Source: an uncultured Desulfobacterales bacterium
GTDB lineage: Bacteria; Desulfobacterota; Desulfobacteria; Desulfobacterales; SpSt-501
Direction: 5' to 3'
DNA length: 64,000 nucleotides
NCBI GenBank assembly: GCA_938048455.1
Contig: CALIUY010000017.1
Location: 108,943 to 172,942, forward strand
Shown here: one piece after another, positions 46,670-56,464 of the stretch
How the letters are laid out: every line of letters begins with the position of its first letter
Position numbering within the stretch: position 1 is the stretch's first letter
The notes under the pieces: model-generated
What the model saw: only the letters and a program-made list of their open reading frames with translations
Databases searched by the model: none
Told to the model about the DNA's origin: nothing
Made by a program: the position numbers and the translations under genes

Positions 46670-49081
46670 ATGGACGATCTCGCGGCACGGCTGCTCGAGG
46701 AACTGGAGGGGCTCTCCCCGCCGGCGGAATCCGGCGGTGCCTCCGAGACGGGGGGCGACGGGGCCGAAGCGCTGCAGGTCCTGCTGATCGAGGCGGTCTA
46801 TCTTCTGAACGCCTGTTTCCGCGAGGTCCTCTACTGGGAGGGCCGGCGGTCGGAAAAGGACAGCTTCCTGCAGCTCGCCTCCGTGCTGCAGCAGCTCGGC
46901 CGGGTGCCGGGAGGGGGCGGAACGCTGCGAATCCGCCGCCTGCGCCCGGCAGCCGGCCCCGGGGGGGCGCGACCGGACCTCGCGGTCCAGCTAGGCGATC
47001 TGCAGATCGACGGCGCCCAGGTGATCGCTCTCATCCGCCGCGCGGGAATCCGTCTCAAGCACCTGGAGGGACGCTTCTTCAAGGCCGCGGAGCTTCTCAG
47101 CGCGGAGGGCTGGGATACGGTCGAGATTCGGCTGCCGGGGGAAGATCCGGAGGCGCTGGAAGGGCTGCGGGCCGCGGTGCGCATCCTTTCCTCCCACCGC
47201 CAGGCCGCGGAAAAGGGAACTCCGATCCCTTATCCGCGCGACGGCCGGATGCAGCAGGTCCTGCCCGTCGCCGACGACCAGGGACGCCCGGACCCCAACC
47301 TCACGCTGCTCGCCGCCGAAAACGGGCTGTCCCCCGAGGCGATGAAGGCGATCGTCGCCCGCGTGGGAGGGCTGCTCAAGCGCCCCGAAGGCGCCGCGCT
47401 GCGCCGGCAGGCGCCCGACATTTACCGGGCGCTCTTCGCCCTGCGCCGGCTGCGCGAATCGCTCAAACGCCCGCCGATCGAGATCGGGATCGACCGTTCC
47501 CCGGCCGAGGGCCCGGAGCCCGTCCCCGCCGCATCGGCCCCCCCCGCAGCGTTTTCCTCCTCCCCGGGGCCGGCGGAACGCACGGCACAGCAACTTCGTG
47601 AAACCGGGGTCCGGGAGGTCCCCGGGGCGGGCTCCCCGGCCGCCGCGCCCGCCGTCGCCGACATCGCCGCCGGCCTGGCGGCCTTTTTCCACCGGCTTCC
47701 CGAAGAGCATCGCGGCGCAGCGCAAAAAGCGGCGGAAGGGCTGCTGGGCAACGATTACGTACAGCTCGACTCCGAAAGGCTCGGTCGGCGGCTCGAGGAC
47801 ATCGGCCGCCTCGTCCATGCCCTGGAGACCCGTCCTGCCGCCGTCCCGCTGCTCGAATCCGTCCTGCGACGGCTCGAGGAGAATCTCGGCCGGCTCCCCG
47901 GGGAGACCCTGGGGGACCTCACGGTGGCGGGAACCCAGCTGAAACTTTGGCGCGAGGGGGGGGAACAGGTGCTCGGGCAGGTGTCGGAGCCGGTCGCCCG
48001 CGCCTTGGACGCCGCCAAGGACCGCGCCGCATCCCGGCGCCGCCTGCGGGAGGTCTCCGGCGAAGGGCCCCTGTATCTGGCCCGCGATCCGCAGGCCCTC
48101 GCCTCCCTCTTCGACGTTCCGGTGAAGGAGATGGAGGCGATCTTAAAGCTCTTCCGCTCCTGTTTCGACGCGCGCGGCTCCTTCCAGCGCCTGCTGTTCG
48201 AAAAACGCATCCCCGAGTTTGCGCGCCATCCGCGGAAGGTCTTCCCCGTCCTGTGGGAATTCCTGAAGGACATGCCGCACCGCTCCGACCGGCTTTCCTT
48301 CCTCAATTCGCTGCAGCTCATGATCAAGGAGATCCGCCAGCCGCTGCAGGCGCTCAAGACCGTGCTGACCGATTTCGTGGGGGAGCCGGAAAGGATCCAG
48401 TATCCGGACCGCAACGCGCTCATGCTCGCGATCCAATTCCTGCGGCGCTACAACAAGGAGATCCACGTCGACATCGAGCTTACCCCGGAGGAGATCCTGC
48501 GCGTCCGCGACGGCCTCGACGAAAAAGTCGTCGCCTACGCGCTCTGGAAGGTGAACAACGAATCGCGCCGCTTCCTCACCAAAGCGCTCGCCATCCGCAA
48601 GGCGCTGGGCACGGCTCTGGATCCCGCCACGGCGCCCCTGGCCTCCCTGCCGGCCCGGTTCCTGCTCGCCCTCGAGCGCGAGCAGCACATCTTTCTCTCC
48701 CTCACGGGGGGCGACCAGGCCGCCTCCATCCTCCATGCGGCGCTGGCGGTCTACGGCAGGGCCGATGCCGCCGTGCATCGCCTGGCCGCGGCGCTTGCGC
48801 TCCACACCGGCCTGTTGCAGCACCTCTCCGTACTCATCCGGGGGATCGGGCGGGTCGGCGGCGAAACCGATCTGCTGCTCCTCGACCAGCTCCGCAACCA
48901 GGAAAAGCCGTTTCTCGACAGCGCCCCCGATGCGCGGACCGCCGCCGTGGTGCGTCGGGTCTTCGGCTGGATCGAACCGGCGAAACGGGAGATCCAGGCC
49001 CGGCTGAGCGGGGCTCCGCCGCCTGCCGCGGGGCTGGGCTCCTCGAATTTCCTCTCCAGCACGAACACGATCGATCTGTAA
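46670..49081 (+). CDS. Large helical protein of unknown function (803 aa)
   Basis: An 803-residue soluble protein with no signal peptide, membrane segment or nucleotide motif that I can find. It is almost entirely helical and rich in Leu, Ala, Arg and Glu. An Ala/Pro-rich linker at about 280-335 divides an N-terminal part (FFKAAELL, RILSSHRQAAEKG) from a larger C-terminal part (KVFPVLWEFLKDMPHRSDRLSFLNSLQ). I do not recognise a family. It starts 60 bases after dapB and converges with alaS, with only four bases between the two stops. Codon use matches its neighbours, so it is probably a native scaffold or regulatory protein. Confidence 0.75.
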   Translation: MDDLAARLLEELEGLSPPAESGGASETGGDGAEALQVLLIEAVYLLNACFREVLYWEGRRSEKDSFLQLASVLQQLGRVPGGGGTLRIRRLRPAAGPGGARPDLAVQLGDLQIDGAQVIALIRRAGIRLKHLEGRFFKAAELLSAEGWDTVEIRLPGEDPEALEGLRAAVRILSSHRQAAEKGTPIPYPRDGRMQQVLPVADDQGRPDPNLTLLAAENGLSPEAMKAIVARVGGLLKRPEGAALRRQAPDIYRALFALRRLRESLKRPPIEIGIDRSPAEGPEPVPAASAPPAAFSSSPGPAERTAQQLRETGVREVPGAGSPAAAPAVADIAAGLAAFFHRLPEEHRGAAQKAAEGLLGNDYVQLDSERLGRRLEDIGRLVHALETRPAAVPLLESVLRRLEENLGRLPGETLGDLTVAGTQLKLWREGGEQVLGQVSEPVARALDAAKDRAASRRRLREVSGEGPLYLARDPQALASLFDVPVKEMEAILKLFRSCFDARGSFQRLLFEKRIPEFARHPRKVFPVLWEFLKDMPHRSDRLSFLNSLQLMIKEIRQPLQALKTVLTDFVGEPERIQYPDRNALMLAIQFLRRYNKEIHVDIELTPEEILRVRDGLDEKVVAYALWKVNNESRRFLTKALAIRKALGTALDPATAPLASLPARFLLALEREQHIFLSLTGGDQAASILHAALAVYGRADAAVHRLAAALALHTGLLQHLSVLIRGIGRVGGETDLLLLDQLRNQEKPFLDSAPDARTAAVVRRVFGWIEPAKREIQARLSGAPPPAAGLGSSNFLSSTNTIDL

Positions 49082-49085
49082 CTTG

Positions 49086-51722
49086 TCAGGAGGAGAACGC
49101 CTCCCGGATCAGGTCGAGCGCCCGGGAGAGGGCGCGGTCGAGATGCTCCGGCCGGGGGCCGCCGGCCTGAGCCATGTCGGCTCGGCCGCCGCCGCGTCCG
49201 CCGACCACGGCGGCGACCTCCTGGATCAGCCGGCCGGCGTGGAAGCGCCCGGCGAGATCCGGACTCACCGCCGCGGCGAGCAGGGCCTTGCCGTCGGCGA
49301 CGCTTCCGAGAACACAGACTCCCGACCCTAGGCGTTCTTTGAAGCGGTCGAGCATCTCGCGCAGGGCGGCGGGGGAGTCGACCTCGACGCGCTGGACCAA
49401 GACGTTCACCCCGCCGATGCGCTTCGCCGCGGCCGCCGCCTGGGCGGCGGCGGCGGCGGAGAGCTTCGCCTGGAGCTGCCCGATCGTGTGCTCGGCGTCG
49501 CGCAGCTCGGCGAGCAGCCGAGCGATCCGCTCGGAAAGGGCCTCGGGTTTTTCCTTGAGGAGTCTGCCGGCCTCGCGCAGGATGCGCGCGGCCCCCTGCG
49601 CCCAGGCGACGGCCGCCTCGCCGGTCACGGCCTCGATGCGCCGCACGCCCGCAGCGATCCCGCCCTCGGCGAGAATCTTAAAAAACCCGATATCGCCGGT
49701 ACGCGTCACGTGCGTTCCCCCGCAGAGCTCCCGGCTCACGTCGGCGAGCCTCACCACCCGGACGCGCTCGCCGTACTTTTCCTCGAAAAGCGCGACCGCC
49801 CCGGCGCGCAGGGCCTCCTCGAGGGCCATCTCCACGACTTCGGTCGGAAAGTTGCTGCGGACGGCCTGGTTCACCTCCCCTTCGATCCGCTCGAGATCCT
49901 CCGGCGCCACCGGGCTTGCCTGGGTGAAATCGAAGCGCAGCCGGTCGGGGGCGACGAGGGATCCCGCCTGTTTCACGTGCTCGCCCAGCACGCGGCGCAG
50001 AGCGGCGTGCAGAAGGTGGGTCGCCGTATGGTTGCGGGCGGTCGCGGCCCGGGCGGCGGCGTCCACGGCGAGACGGATGTCCTCCCCGCGCCGCAGGACG
50101 CCGGCGGTCACGCGTCCGCCGTGGATGATGATGCCGGTGGGATCCTTGCGGGTCTCGACGACCTCCAGTTCCCCCCCGGTGCCGCGGATCCAGCCGCGGT
50201 CGCCCACCTGCCCACCGGATTCGGCGTAAAAGGGGGTGCGCTCGGCGACGAGCTCCACCTCGGCCCCGGCCTCGGCCTGTTCAAGCTCCTGGCCGCCGGC
50301 GACGAGAAGCAGGATGCGGGATTCGGCGGTCAGGCTCTCGTAGCCCACGAACTCGGCCTGGAAGCCCGCGGCGGAGAGCCGGCGGTAGGCCTCGGCCAGA
50401 CGCTGGAACGTCCCCACCGAACGCGACCGCGCCCGTTGGGCGTCCATCTCGCGCTCGAAGCCGTCGAGGTCGAGGGTCAGCCCCCTTTCGCGCGTCACGT
50501 CGCGCACGATGTCCACGGGAAAGCCGTAGGTGTCGTAAAGGCGAAAGATCACCTCGCCGGGCACGACGCTCGCCCCGCGGGCGGCGAGATCCGCGAGCGT
50601 CTCGTTCAGCAGGTGCAGACCGGTGTCGAGGGTGTGACGGAAGCGCTCTTCTTCGTTGCGGATCACGGCGGTGATGGCGGCCGCGGCCTGAAGGAGATCG
50701 GGGTAGGGTTCGGCCATGAGGTCGATGACGGCGTGGACGGTCTCGTGGAGAAAAGGACGGGCGAGGCCGATCTGCCGGCCGTAGCGGATCGCACGACGCA
50801 GGATGCGCCGCAGCACGTAGCCGCGGCCCTCGTTGGAGGGCAGCACCCCGTCTCCGATCAGAAAGGCCGCCGCCCGGGAGTGATCGGCGATCACCTTCAT
50901 CGCCACGTCGACCTCGGGCCGCGCGCCGAAGGCGAGGCCGCTGAGCTCCTCGGCCCGGGCGATGATCGGCCGCAGCAGATCGGTGTCGAAGTTCGTGTCG
51001 ACGTTCTGGACCACGGAGGCGATGCGCTCGAGTCCCATGCCCGTGTCGATGCTCGGCCGCGGCAGCCGGGTGAGGGTGCCGTCGTCGGCGCGGTTGAACT
51101 GCATGAAAACGAGATTCCAGATCTCGAGAAAGCGGTCGCAGTCGCAGCCGACGGTGCATTCCGGCCGCCCGCAGCCGTGAGCGGGGCCGCGGTCGAGGAT
51201 GATCTCCGAGCAGGGACCGCAAGGGCCGGTGTCGCCCATGGACCAGAAGTTGTCCTTTTCGCCGAAGCGCACGATGCGCTCCTCGGGCAGCCCGATCCGC
51301 TCGCGCCAGATGTCGTGGGCCTCCTCGTCGTCCAGGTAGATCGAGGCGTAGAGCCGTTCGGGCGGGAGCCCGAACCCCCGGGTCAGCAGGTCCCAGGCGT
51401 ACTCCACGGCGCGTTCCTTGAAATAGTCGCCGAAGGAGAAATTGCCGAGCATCTCGAAGAAGGTGTGGTGGCGCGCGGTGTAGCCCACGTTCTCGAGGTC
51501 GTTGTGCTTGCCTCCGGCGCGCACGCACTTCTGCGAGGTCGCCGCGCGCACGTAGTCGCGTTTTTCCTCTCCCAGAAAGACCCGCTTGAACTGGACCATA
51601 CCGGCGTTGATGAAGAGCAGCGTCGGATCGTCGTGGGGCACGAGCGGAGAGCTGCGCACCACCCGGTGGCCGCGCTCGCGGAAATAGTCGAGAAAACGGC
51701 GGCGGATGTCGTGGCCGGTCAT
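49086..51722 (-). CDS. alaS: Alanyl-tRNA synthetase
   Basis: An 878-residue class II synthetase of normal length. Class motifs: FINAGMVQFKRVFLG, RHHTFFEMLGNFSFGDYFK, and GMGLERIASV (motif 3). The editing domain has NHTATHLLHAALR (HxxxH zinc site) and CGGTHV, and the C-Ala domain closes the protein with a Gly/Arg-rich patch GGRGGGRADMAQAGG. It charges tRNA-Ala and edits Ser/Gly mischarging. ATG 51722 lies four bases after the recA stop. recA-alaS adjacency is common, with recX often between them; no recX is present here. Confidence 0.97.
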   Translation of the reverse strand: MTGHDIRRRFLDYFRERGHRVVRSSPLVPHDDPTLLFINAGMVQFKRVFLGEEKRDYVRAATSQKCVRAGGKHNDLENVGYTARHHTFFEMLGNFSFGDYFKERAVEYAWDLLTRGFGLPPERLYASIYLDDEEAHDIWRERIGLPEERIVRFGEKDNFWSMGDTGPCGPCSEIILDRGPAHGCGRPECTVGCDCDRFLEIWNLVFMQFNRADDGTLTRLPRPSIDTGMGLERIASVVQNVDTNFDTDLLRPIIARAEELSGLAFGARPEVDVAMKVIADHSRAAAFLIGDGVLPSNEGRGYVLRRILRRAIRYGRQIGLARPFLHETVHAVIDLMAEPYPDLLQAAAAITAVIRNEEERFRHTLDTGLHLLNETLADLAARGASVVPGEVIFRLYDTYGFPVDIVRDVTRERGLTLDLDGFEREMDAQRARSRSVGTFQRLAEAYRRLSAAGFQAEFVGYESLTAESRILLLVAGGQELEQAEAGAEVELVAERTPFYAESGGQVGDRGWIRGTGGELEVVETRKDPTGIIIHGGRVTAGVLRRGEDIRLAVDAAARAATARNHTATHLLHAALRRVLGEHVKQAGSLVAPDRLRFDFTQASPVAPEDLERIEGEVNQAVRSNFPTEVVEMALEEALRAGAVALFEEKYGERVRVVRLADVSRELCGGTHVTRTGDIGFFKILAEGGIAAGVRRIEAVTGEAAVAWAQGAARILREAGRLLKEKPEALSERIARLLAELRDAEHTIGQLQAKLSAAAAAQAAAAAKRIGGVNVLVQRVEVDSPAALREMLDRFKERLGSGVCVLGSVADGKALLAAAVSPDLAGRFHAGRLIQEVAAVVGGRGGGRADMAQAGGPRPEHLDRALSRALDLIREAFSS

Positions 51723-51726
51723 CGGA

Positions 51727-52752
<1,026 letters not shown>

Positions 52753-52780
52753 GGAAGCCCTCCTTGGTTCTTCGTCTCTT

Positions 52781-53404
52781 TCAGGCGGCCGGACCGGGTT
52801 CCGTCGGGCCGGCCGGAAACAAGGTCTTCGGCCCCGCCGCAAACGCGCCGCGGGCGATTTCGTGATAGCGTGCCCCTTGCGGAAGAAGCTCGCTGCGGAG
52901 GAGCACCAAGGTCTCCGCCAGGATTTCGCCCCAGGCCGAACCGCCGAAGCGGCCGAGCGCTTGCGCGATCGTCTCCCCGGGGCCCGGCTCGCGGAAGCGG
53001 CCGAGGGTGAGATGCGGCCGGAAGGATCGCCCCTCGGGGGGAAATCCATGCCGCGCGTAGGTCTCCTCGACCCGGCGCACCAGAGGCGGAAGGCTACCGG
53101 AGTCGTCCTCCACCCCGACCCAGAGAACCCGCGGCCGCCGCAGGTCGGGGAACACGCCGAGCCCCCCCGCGCGCAGCCGGAACGCCGCGGTGCCCTCTGC
53201 GGCCTCCCGCAACGCCTCCGCGGCCGCAACGAGCCGTGCGGCCTCGATCTCCCCTAAAAACTTCAAGGTGAGATGGATCCCCTCCGGACGCACCCAGCGA
53301 GCCGGGACCTTCCGGCGTTTGAGCTCCGCCTGGAGCCCCTCCAGGCGCTGCCGGAGCCCGGCGGGAATTTCCAGGGCGACGAAACAGCGAACCCTCTCGC
53401 CCAT
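52781..53404 (-). CDS. thpR: RNA 2',3'-cyclic phosphodiesterase ThpR
   Basis: A 207-residue 2H-phosphoesterase. The two HxTx motifs are IHLTLKFLG (about 43-51) and PHLTLGRF (about 130-137), each giving one catalytic His and Thr. RCFVALEIP at the start and [14 protein letters not shown] are typical of ThpR/LigT. It opens 2',3'-cyclic phosphates on RNA or tRNA ends. The ATG at 53404 is preferred over an in-frame GTG at 53425. It lies between the M23 peptidase and recA; ThpR next to recA is also seen elsewhere (often with cinA), though cinA is absent here. Confidence 0.93.
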   Translation of the reverse strand: MGERVRCFVALEIPAGLRQRLEGLQAELKRRKVPARWVRPEGIHLTLKFLGEIEAARLVAAAEALREAAEGTAAFRLRAGGLGVFPDLRRPRVLWVGVEDDSGSLPPLVRRVEETYARHGFPPEGRSFRPHLTLGRFREPGPGETIAQALGRFGGSAWGEILAETLVLLRSELLPQGARYHEIARGAFAAGPKTLFPAGPTEPGPAA

Positions 53405-53431
53405 AGCCTCTCCCGCCCGGCCCACCGGCGC

Positions 53432-54892
53432 TCACCGCCCGCGGGCGGGGCGCCTGGCGCCGCTGCGGCCGCCGCCTTCCGCGGGCAGCGCCGCCGGCGG
53501 GGTCCCTGCCCCTTGCCGGGCGGCCTCGATCTTCTGCAGGACGTGCTCGCGGATCCAGAGCGGGTCCCACCACTCAAGGGGATCGACGAAGCGGTGGTGG
53601 ACCAGCACGCTGAAGTGCAGGTGATCCCCGGCCGCCAGGCCCGTAGTCCCGGTACGCCCGAGAATCTGCTCGCGCGCGACCCGCTCGCCGGGAGAGACGG
53701 CCGTGGCGCTCAGGTGCGAATACATCGTAAACAACCCCAGCCCGTGGTCGATCAGGATCGTCCGGCCGTAGATGCCCATGGGACCGACGAAAGCCACCAC
53801 CCCGGCGTTGGCCGCGGGCACGGGCGCCTGGGCGGTCGAGGCGAGATCGATCCCCAGATGATCCTGCTGGTCGATCGGGCGGTCTGCGTAGAGGTAGGTC
53901 CGCCGCTCGGCGAACCCGGCGCGCTGGGCCGAGTTCGGCATCCGCAGAAAGGGCCCTTCCCAGAGGATCTCCGGCCGGCTGCGGCGCGTGACCGCCGTGA
54001 TCGCCCGGTAGTTCTCCTCCCGCAGGTCGCGGTTGATCCAGAGGAATTTTTCCTTCAGGCCCGCATCCGACGGGAGCGGCAACCCCTCGAATTCGGGAAG
54101 AATCTGGCGAATGAAAGCGTCGCTCACCGGGATCGTGTCGCGGCGGAGGGTTCGTTTGCGGAAAAAGGCCGGGAAACGCATCTGCGCACGGTTTCCCGCC
54201 TCGTCGACCGCCTCGATCAGGATCGCGGGGGGCGCGGCGGCGTCGTGGGGCAGGGCGAAGAAAGCGAGATGCAACAAGGGGTCTTCGGGGAAGAGTCCCC
54301 CGAAGCCGGGGAAGAACTCCTCGTTCACCCGAACCCCGTTTGTCGGGCAAGGTTCTGTCAGTTGGTAAACCGCAAGCCCCGTGCCGCCGGGGGCGACCGT
54401 CGTCTGAGGAGCGCGGTTGACGATCCCGGGGGGGCGGGTGTCGATGCGGATATCGAAACGGTGCTCGACGGCATTTCCCCGCCCGAAGCGGCGCCAGGAG
54501 GAATCCTCGGCCATGATGCGCAGCACCGCAGGGCCTTCGGCCAGACCGAGGGCGCGCGGATCGAGGCTCACTTTCCGGATCAGCCGGGAGGTCTTTTCCC
54601 GTCCGAATATCCCCCCGCTTCCCGGAGCTTCCTCGAGCAGCCGGACCTCACGCCCCGACTGCAGAAGCTCGACCCGGAGCCTTCCTACGCCCGTCTGGGG
54701 GTCCTCGACCGTAACCGTGAACTCGGTCGCCGGTCCCACGGCAGCGGGAACGGCCGGCTGAAGCGAAACGGTCGGCGGCGTGCCTTCCAGACGCGCGAAG
54801 ACAAGCCAGAGCAAACCGGCGACGGCCGAAGCGGCGATGAGCAAGAGCACGCCCCCGAGCATCCGCCGGGGGGCAAAGGGAAACGAGGCCAA
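53432..54892 (-). CDS. Membrane-anchored M23 peptidase (LytM-type)
   Basis: A 486-residue envelope protein. Residues about 11-29 form an N-terminal membrane anchor (MLGGVLLLIAASAVAGLLWL). A periplasmic region with beta-sandwich repeats (TVTVEDPQTGVGRLRVELL; ILIEAVDEAGNRAQ) precedes an M23 domain (about 345-450) in which QDHLGIDLAS and AAGDHLHFSVLV give the HxxxD and HxH zinc ligands. It should cut peptidoglycan cross-links or activate amidases. The TTG at 54892 has GAGAAAGG nine bases upstream; ATG 54862 is the alternative. The only good promoter starts the transcript near 54943, and thpR-recA-alaS follow closely. Confidence 0.87.
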   Translation of the reverse strand: MASFPFAPRRMLGGVLLLIAASAVAGLLWLVFARLEGTPPTVSLQPAVPAAVGPATEFTVTVEDPQTGVGRLRVELLQSGREVRLLEEAPGSGGIFGREKTSRLIRKVSLDPRALGLAEGPAVLRIMAEDSSWRRFGRGNAVEHRFDIRIDTRPPGIVNRAPQTTVAPGGTGLAVYQLTEPCPTNGVRVNEEFFPGFGGLFPEDPLLHLAFFALPHDAAAPPAILIEAVDEAGNRAQMRFPAFFRKRTLRRDTIPVSDAFIRQILPEFEGLPLPSDAGLKEKFLWINRDLREENYRAITAVTRRSRPEILWEGPFLRMPNSAQRAGFAERRTYLYADRPIDQQDHLGIDLASTAQAPVPAANAGVVAFVGPMGIYGRTILIDHGLGLFTMYSHLSATAVSPGERVAREQILGRTGTTGLAAGDHLHFSVLVHHRFVDPLEWWDPLWIREHVLQKIEAARQGAGTPPAALPAEGGGRSGARRPARGR

Positions 54893-54949
54893 CGGGGAAC
54901 GCCTTTCTCGAAGCGGAAGCTTCCGCCGCAAATTGGGCGAAATCAGCCC

Positions 54950-54978
54950 ATTTAGCAAGGAAGCCGCAAGGGAGTCAA
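54950..54978 (-). promoter_or_regulatory. Sigma-70-like promoter for M23-thpR-recA-alaS
   Basis: Minus strand: TTGACT (-35, 54973-54978), 17 bases, CTAAAT (-10, 54950-54955). It is the only good promoter I see for the four-gene run. Confidence 0.6.
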
Positions 54979-54979
54979 C

Positions 54980-55008
54980 TTGACACTTCCCCTCACCCCC
55001 CGTAGGGT
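54980..55008 (+). promoter_or_regulatory. Sigma-70-like promoter for the lptC-lptB-rpoN cluster
   Basis: TTGACA (perfect -35, 54980-54985), 17 bases, TAGGGT (-10, 55003-55008), 34 bases before the lptC ATG. The two divergent -35 boxes are one base apart, so the opposing polymerases must compete. Confidence 0.55.
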
Positions 55009-55041
55009 CGTTCGACTTCTGCCTACGCGAGGACCCCTCCG

Positions 55042-55635
55042 ATGCCGTCGCTCCTCCACTCTCGGCGCCGTGTGCTCTACGCCGTCGCCGGCCTGATCGC
55101 TTTCGTCGGAGCCGGATGGCTTCTTCGCCCCTCCGGGCCGGAGAAGGCCTCCGTGCCGACGGAGGTCCCTCCGGCTTCGCCGGAGGTGCTGATCGCACAC
55201 CAGTTCCGGCAGGCCTCCAGCCGCGGGGGAGAGACGAAATGGAAGCTCGAGGCGGTGACGGCCGAACACCGGCCGGCGGAAAACCGGACCACGCTCCGGG
55301 AGCTCGCCCTCACGTGGTTCACCGAGGAAGGCCGCGAAGTGCGGCTGACGGCCCCGGAAGGGGGGATCGATCCGGGCGGCGAACGGCTGGTCGCCCGCCG
55401 GGGGGTCGTGGTCCAAAACGGCGAATACCGGCTTTACACGGAACGCCTGGAACACGACCGCCCTGCCGGCACTCTTTTTGCGCCGGAAGCCGTCCGCATC
55501 CTCGGCCCCGCGATCCGACTGGAGGCCGACACGCTGGAAGTCCGGCCGGCGAAGGGCGCGGCCGACTTCCGGGGCCGGGTCCGTCTGCGGGTCGCCTCCG
55601 GCGGATCGGTTGATTTTTCGCGGGAGAACCACTAA
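55042..55635 (+). CDS. lptC: LPS export protein LptC
   Basis: A 197-residue bitopic inner-membrane protein. One membrane helix (about 11-28, LYAVAGLIAFVGAGWLL) is followed by a periplasmic beta-jellyroll with repeating short strands (GGETKWKLEAVTAE; VVVQNGEYRLYTERL), the LptC fold. It receives LPS from LptB2FG and passes it to LptA. Length and position before lptB support the call. The usual next gene, lptA, is absent: lptB starts 12 bases after this stop. Confidence 0.85.
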   Translation: MPSLLHSRRRVLYAVAGLIAFVGAGWLLRPSGPEKASVPTEVPPASPEVLIAHQFRQASSRGGETKWKLEAVTAEHRPAENRTTLRELALTWFTEEGREVRLTAPEGGIDPGGERLVARRGVVVQNGEYRLYTERLEHDRPAGTLFAPEAVRILGPAIRLEADTLEVRPAKGAADFRGRVRLRVASGGSVDFSRENH

Positions 55636-55647
55636 CCTAGGGCACTG

Positions 55648-56463
55648 ATGACCCGGAACGCCCCGACGAAAAACGCGACGACGGCGGCAGCGGGCGTCGG
55701 GGGAGATCCGCCGTTGTGCCGCCCCGAGGGCACGCTCCCGCCGATCCGGCTGGAAGCCTCCGGCCTCCTCAAGCGTTATCGGGGGCGGGCCGTGGTGGAG
55801 GGGGTCGATCTCGCGGTCCGGGCGGGGGAAATCCACGGTCTGCTCGGCCCGAACGGGGCGGGGAAGACCACCTGTTTCTACATGTTGACCGGCCTGGTCG
55901 AACCCGACGGGGGCTCGGTGCGGCTGGGGGGGATCGACGTCACCCGCGAGCCCATGCACCGGCGGGCCCGGCGCGGCATCGGCTATCTGCCGCAGGAGAC
56001 GTCGGTTTTTCGGCGCCTTTCGGCGCGGGAAAACCTGCTGGCGGTGCTTGAATTTCTGCCGCTCGAGCGTCAAGAGCGGGAAGAGCGGGCGAAGGCGTTG
56101 CTTGCGGAACTGGGCATCCTGCACCTCGCCGAGCGCACCGCGGAGGTGCTCTCGGGGGGGGAAAAACGACGCCTGGAGATCGCCCGGGCGTTGTGCATGA
56201 ATCCGAAATTCATCCTGCTCGACGAGCCCTTCGCGGGCATCGATCCGTTGGCGGTGGCCGATCTCAAGGGCATCATGGACCATTTGCGACGCCGGGGGAT
56301 CGGCATTCTCATCTCGGACCACAACGTGCGCGACACCCTCCGGGTCTGCGACCGCGCCTCCATCCTGGTCGAAGGCCGTCTGATCGAAAGCGGACCGCCG
56401 GAGGCCGTCGTGCAGAACGAGGCGGTCTGCCGCCATTATTTAGGCGAGGATTTTCGTCTCTGA
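55648..56463 (+). CDS. lptB: LPS export ABC transporter ATPase LptB
   Basis: A 271-residue ABC ATPase. Walker A is GPNGAGKTT (67-75), the Q-loop is YLPQETSVF, the signature is LSGGEKRR (168-175), Walker B is ILLDEPFAGIDP (189-200) and the H-loop is ISDHNVRD. The E-K-R-R signature and the YLPQE Q-loop are LptB hallmarks. It powers LPS extraction with LptFG. The first 32 residues (Thr/Ala/Pro-rich) are an extension not found in typical LptB of about 240 residues; a later non-ATG start is possible, but no good ribosome site is seen. rpoN begins one base after its stop. Confidence 0.95.
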   Translation: MTRNAPTKNATTAAAGVGGDPPLCRPEGTLPPIRLEASGLLKRYRGRAVVEGVDLAVRAGEIHGLLGPNGAGKTTCFYMLTGLVEPDGGSVRLGGIDVTREPMHRRARRGIGYLPQETSVFRRLSARENLLAVLEFLPLERQEREERAKALLAELGILHLAERTAEVLSGGEKRRLEIARALCMNPKFILLDEPFAGIDPLAVADLKGIMDHLRRRGIGILISDHNVRDTLRVCDRASILVEGRLIESGPPEAVVQNEAVCRHYLGEDFRL

Positions 56464-56464
56464 C

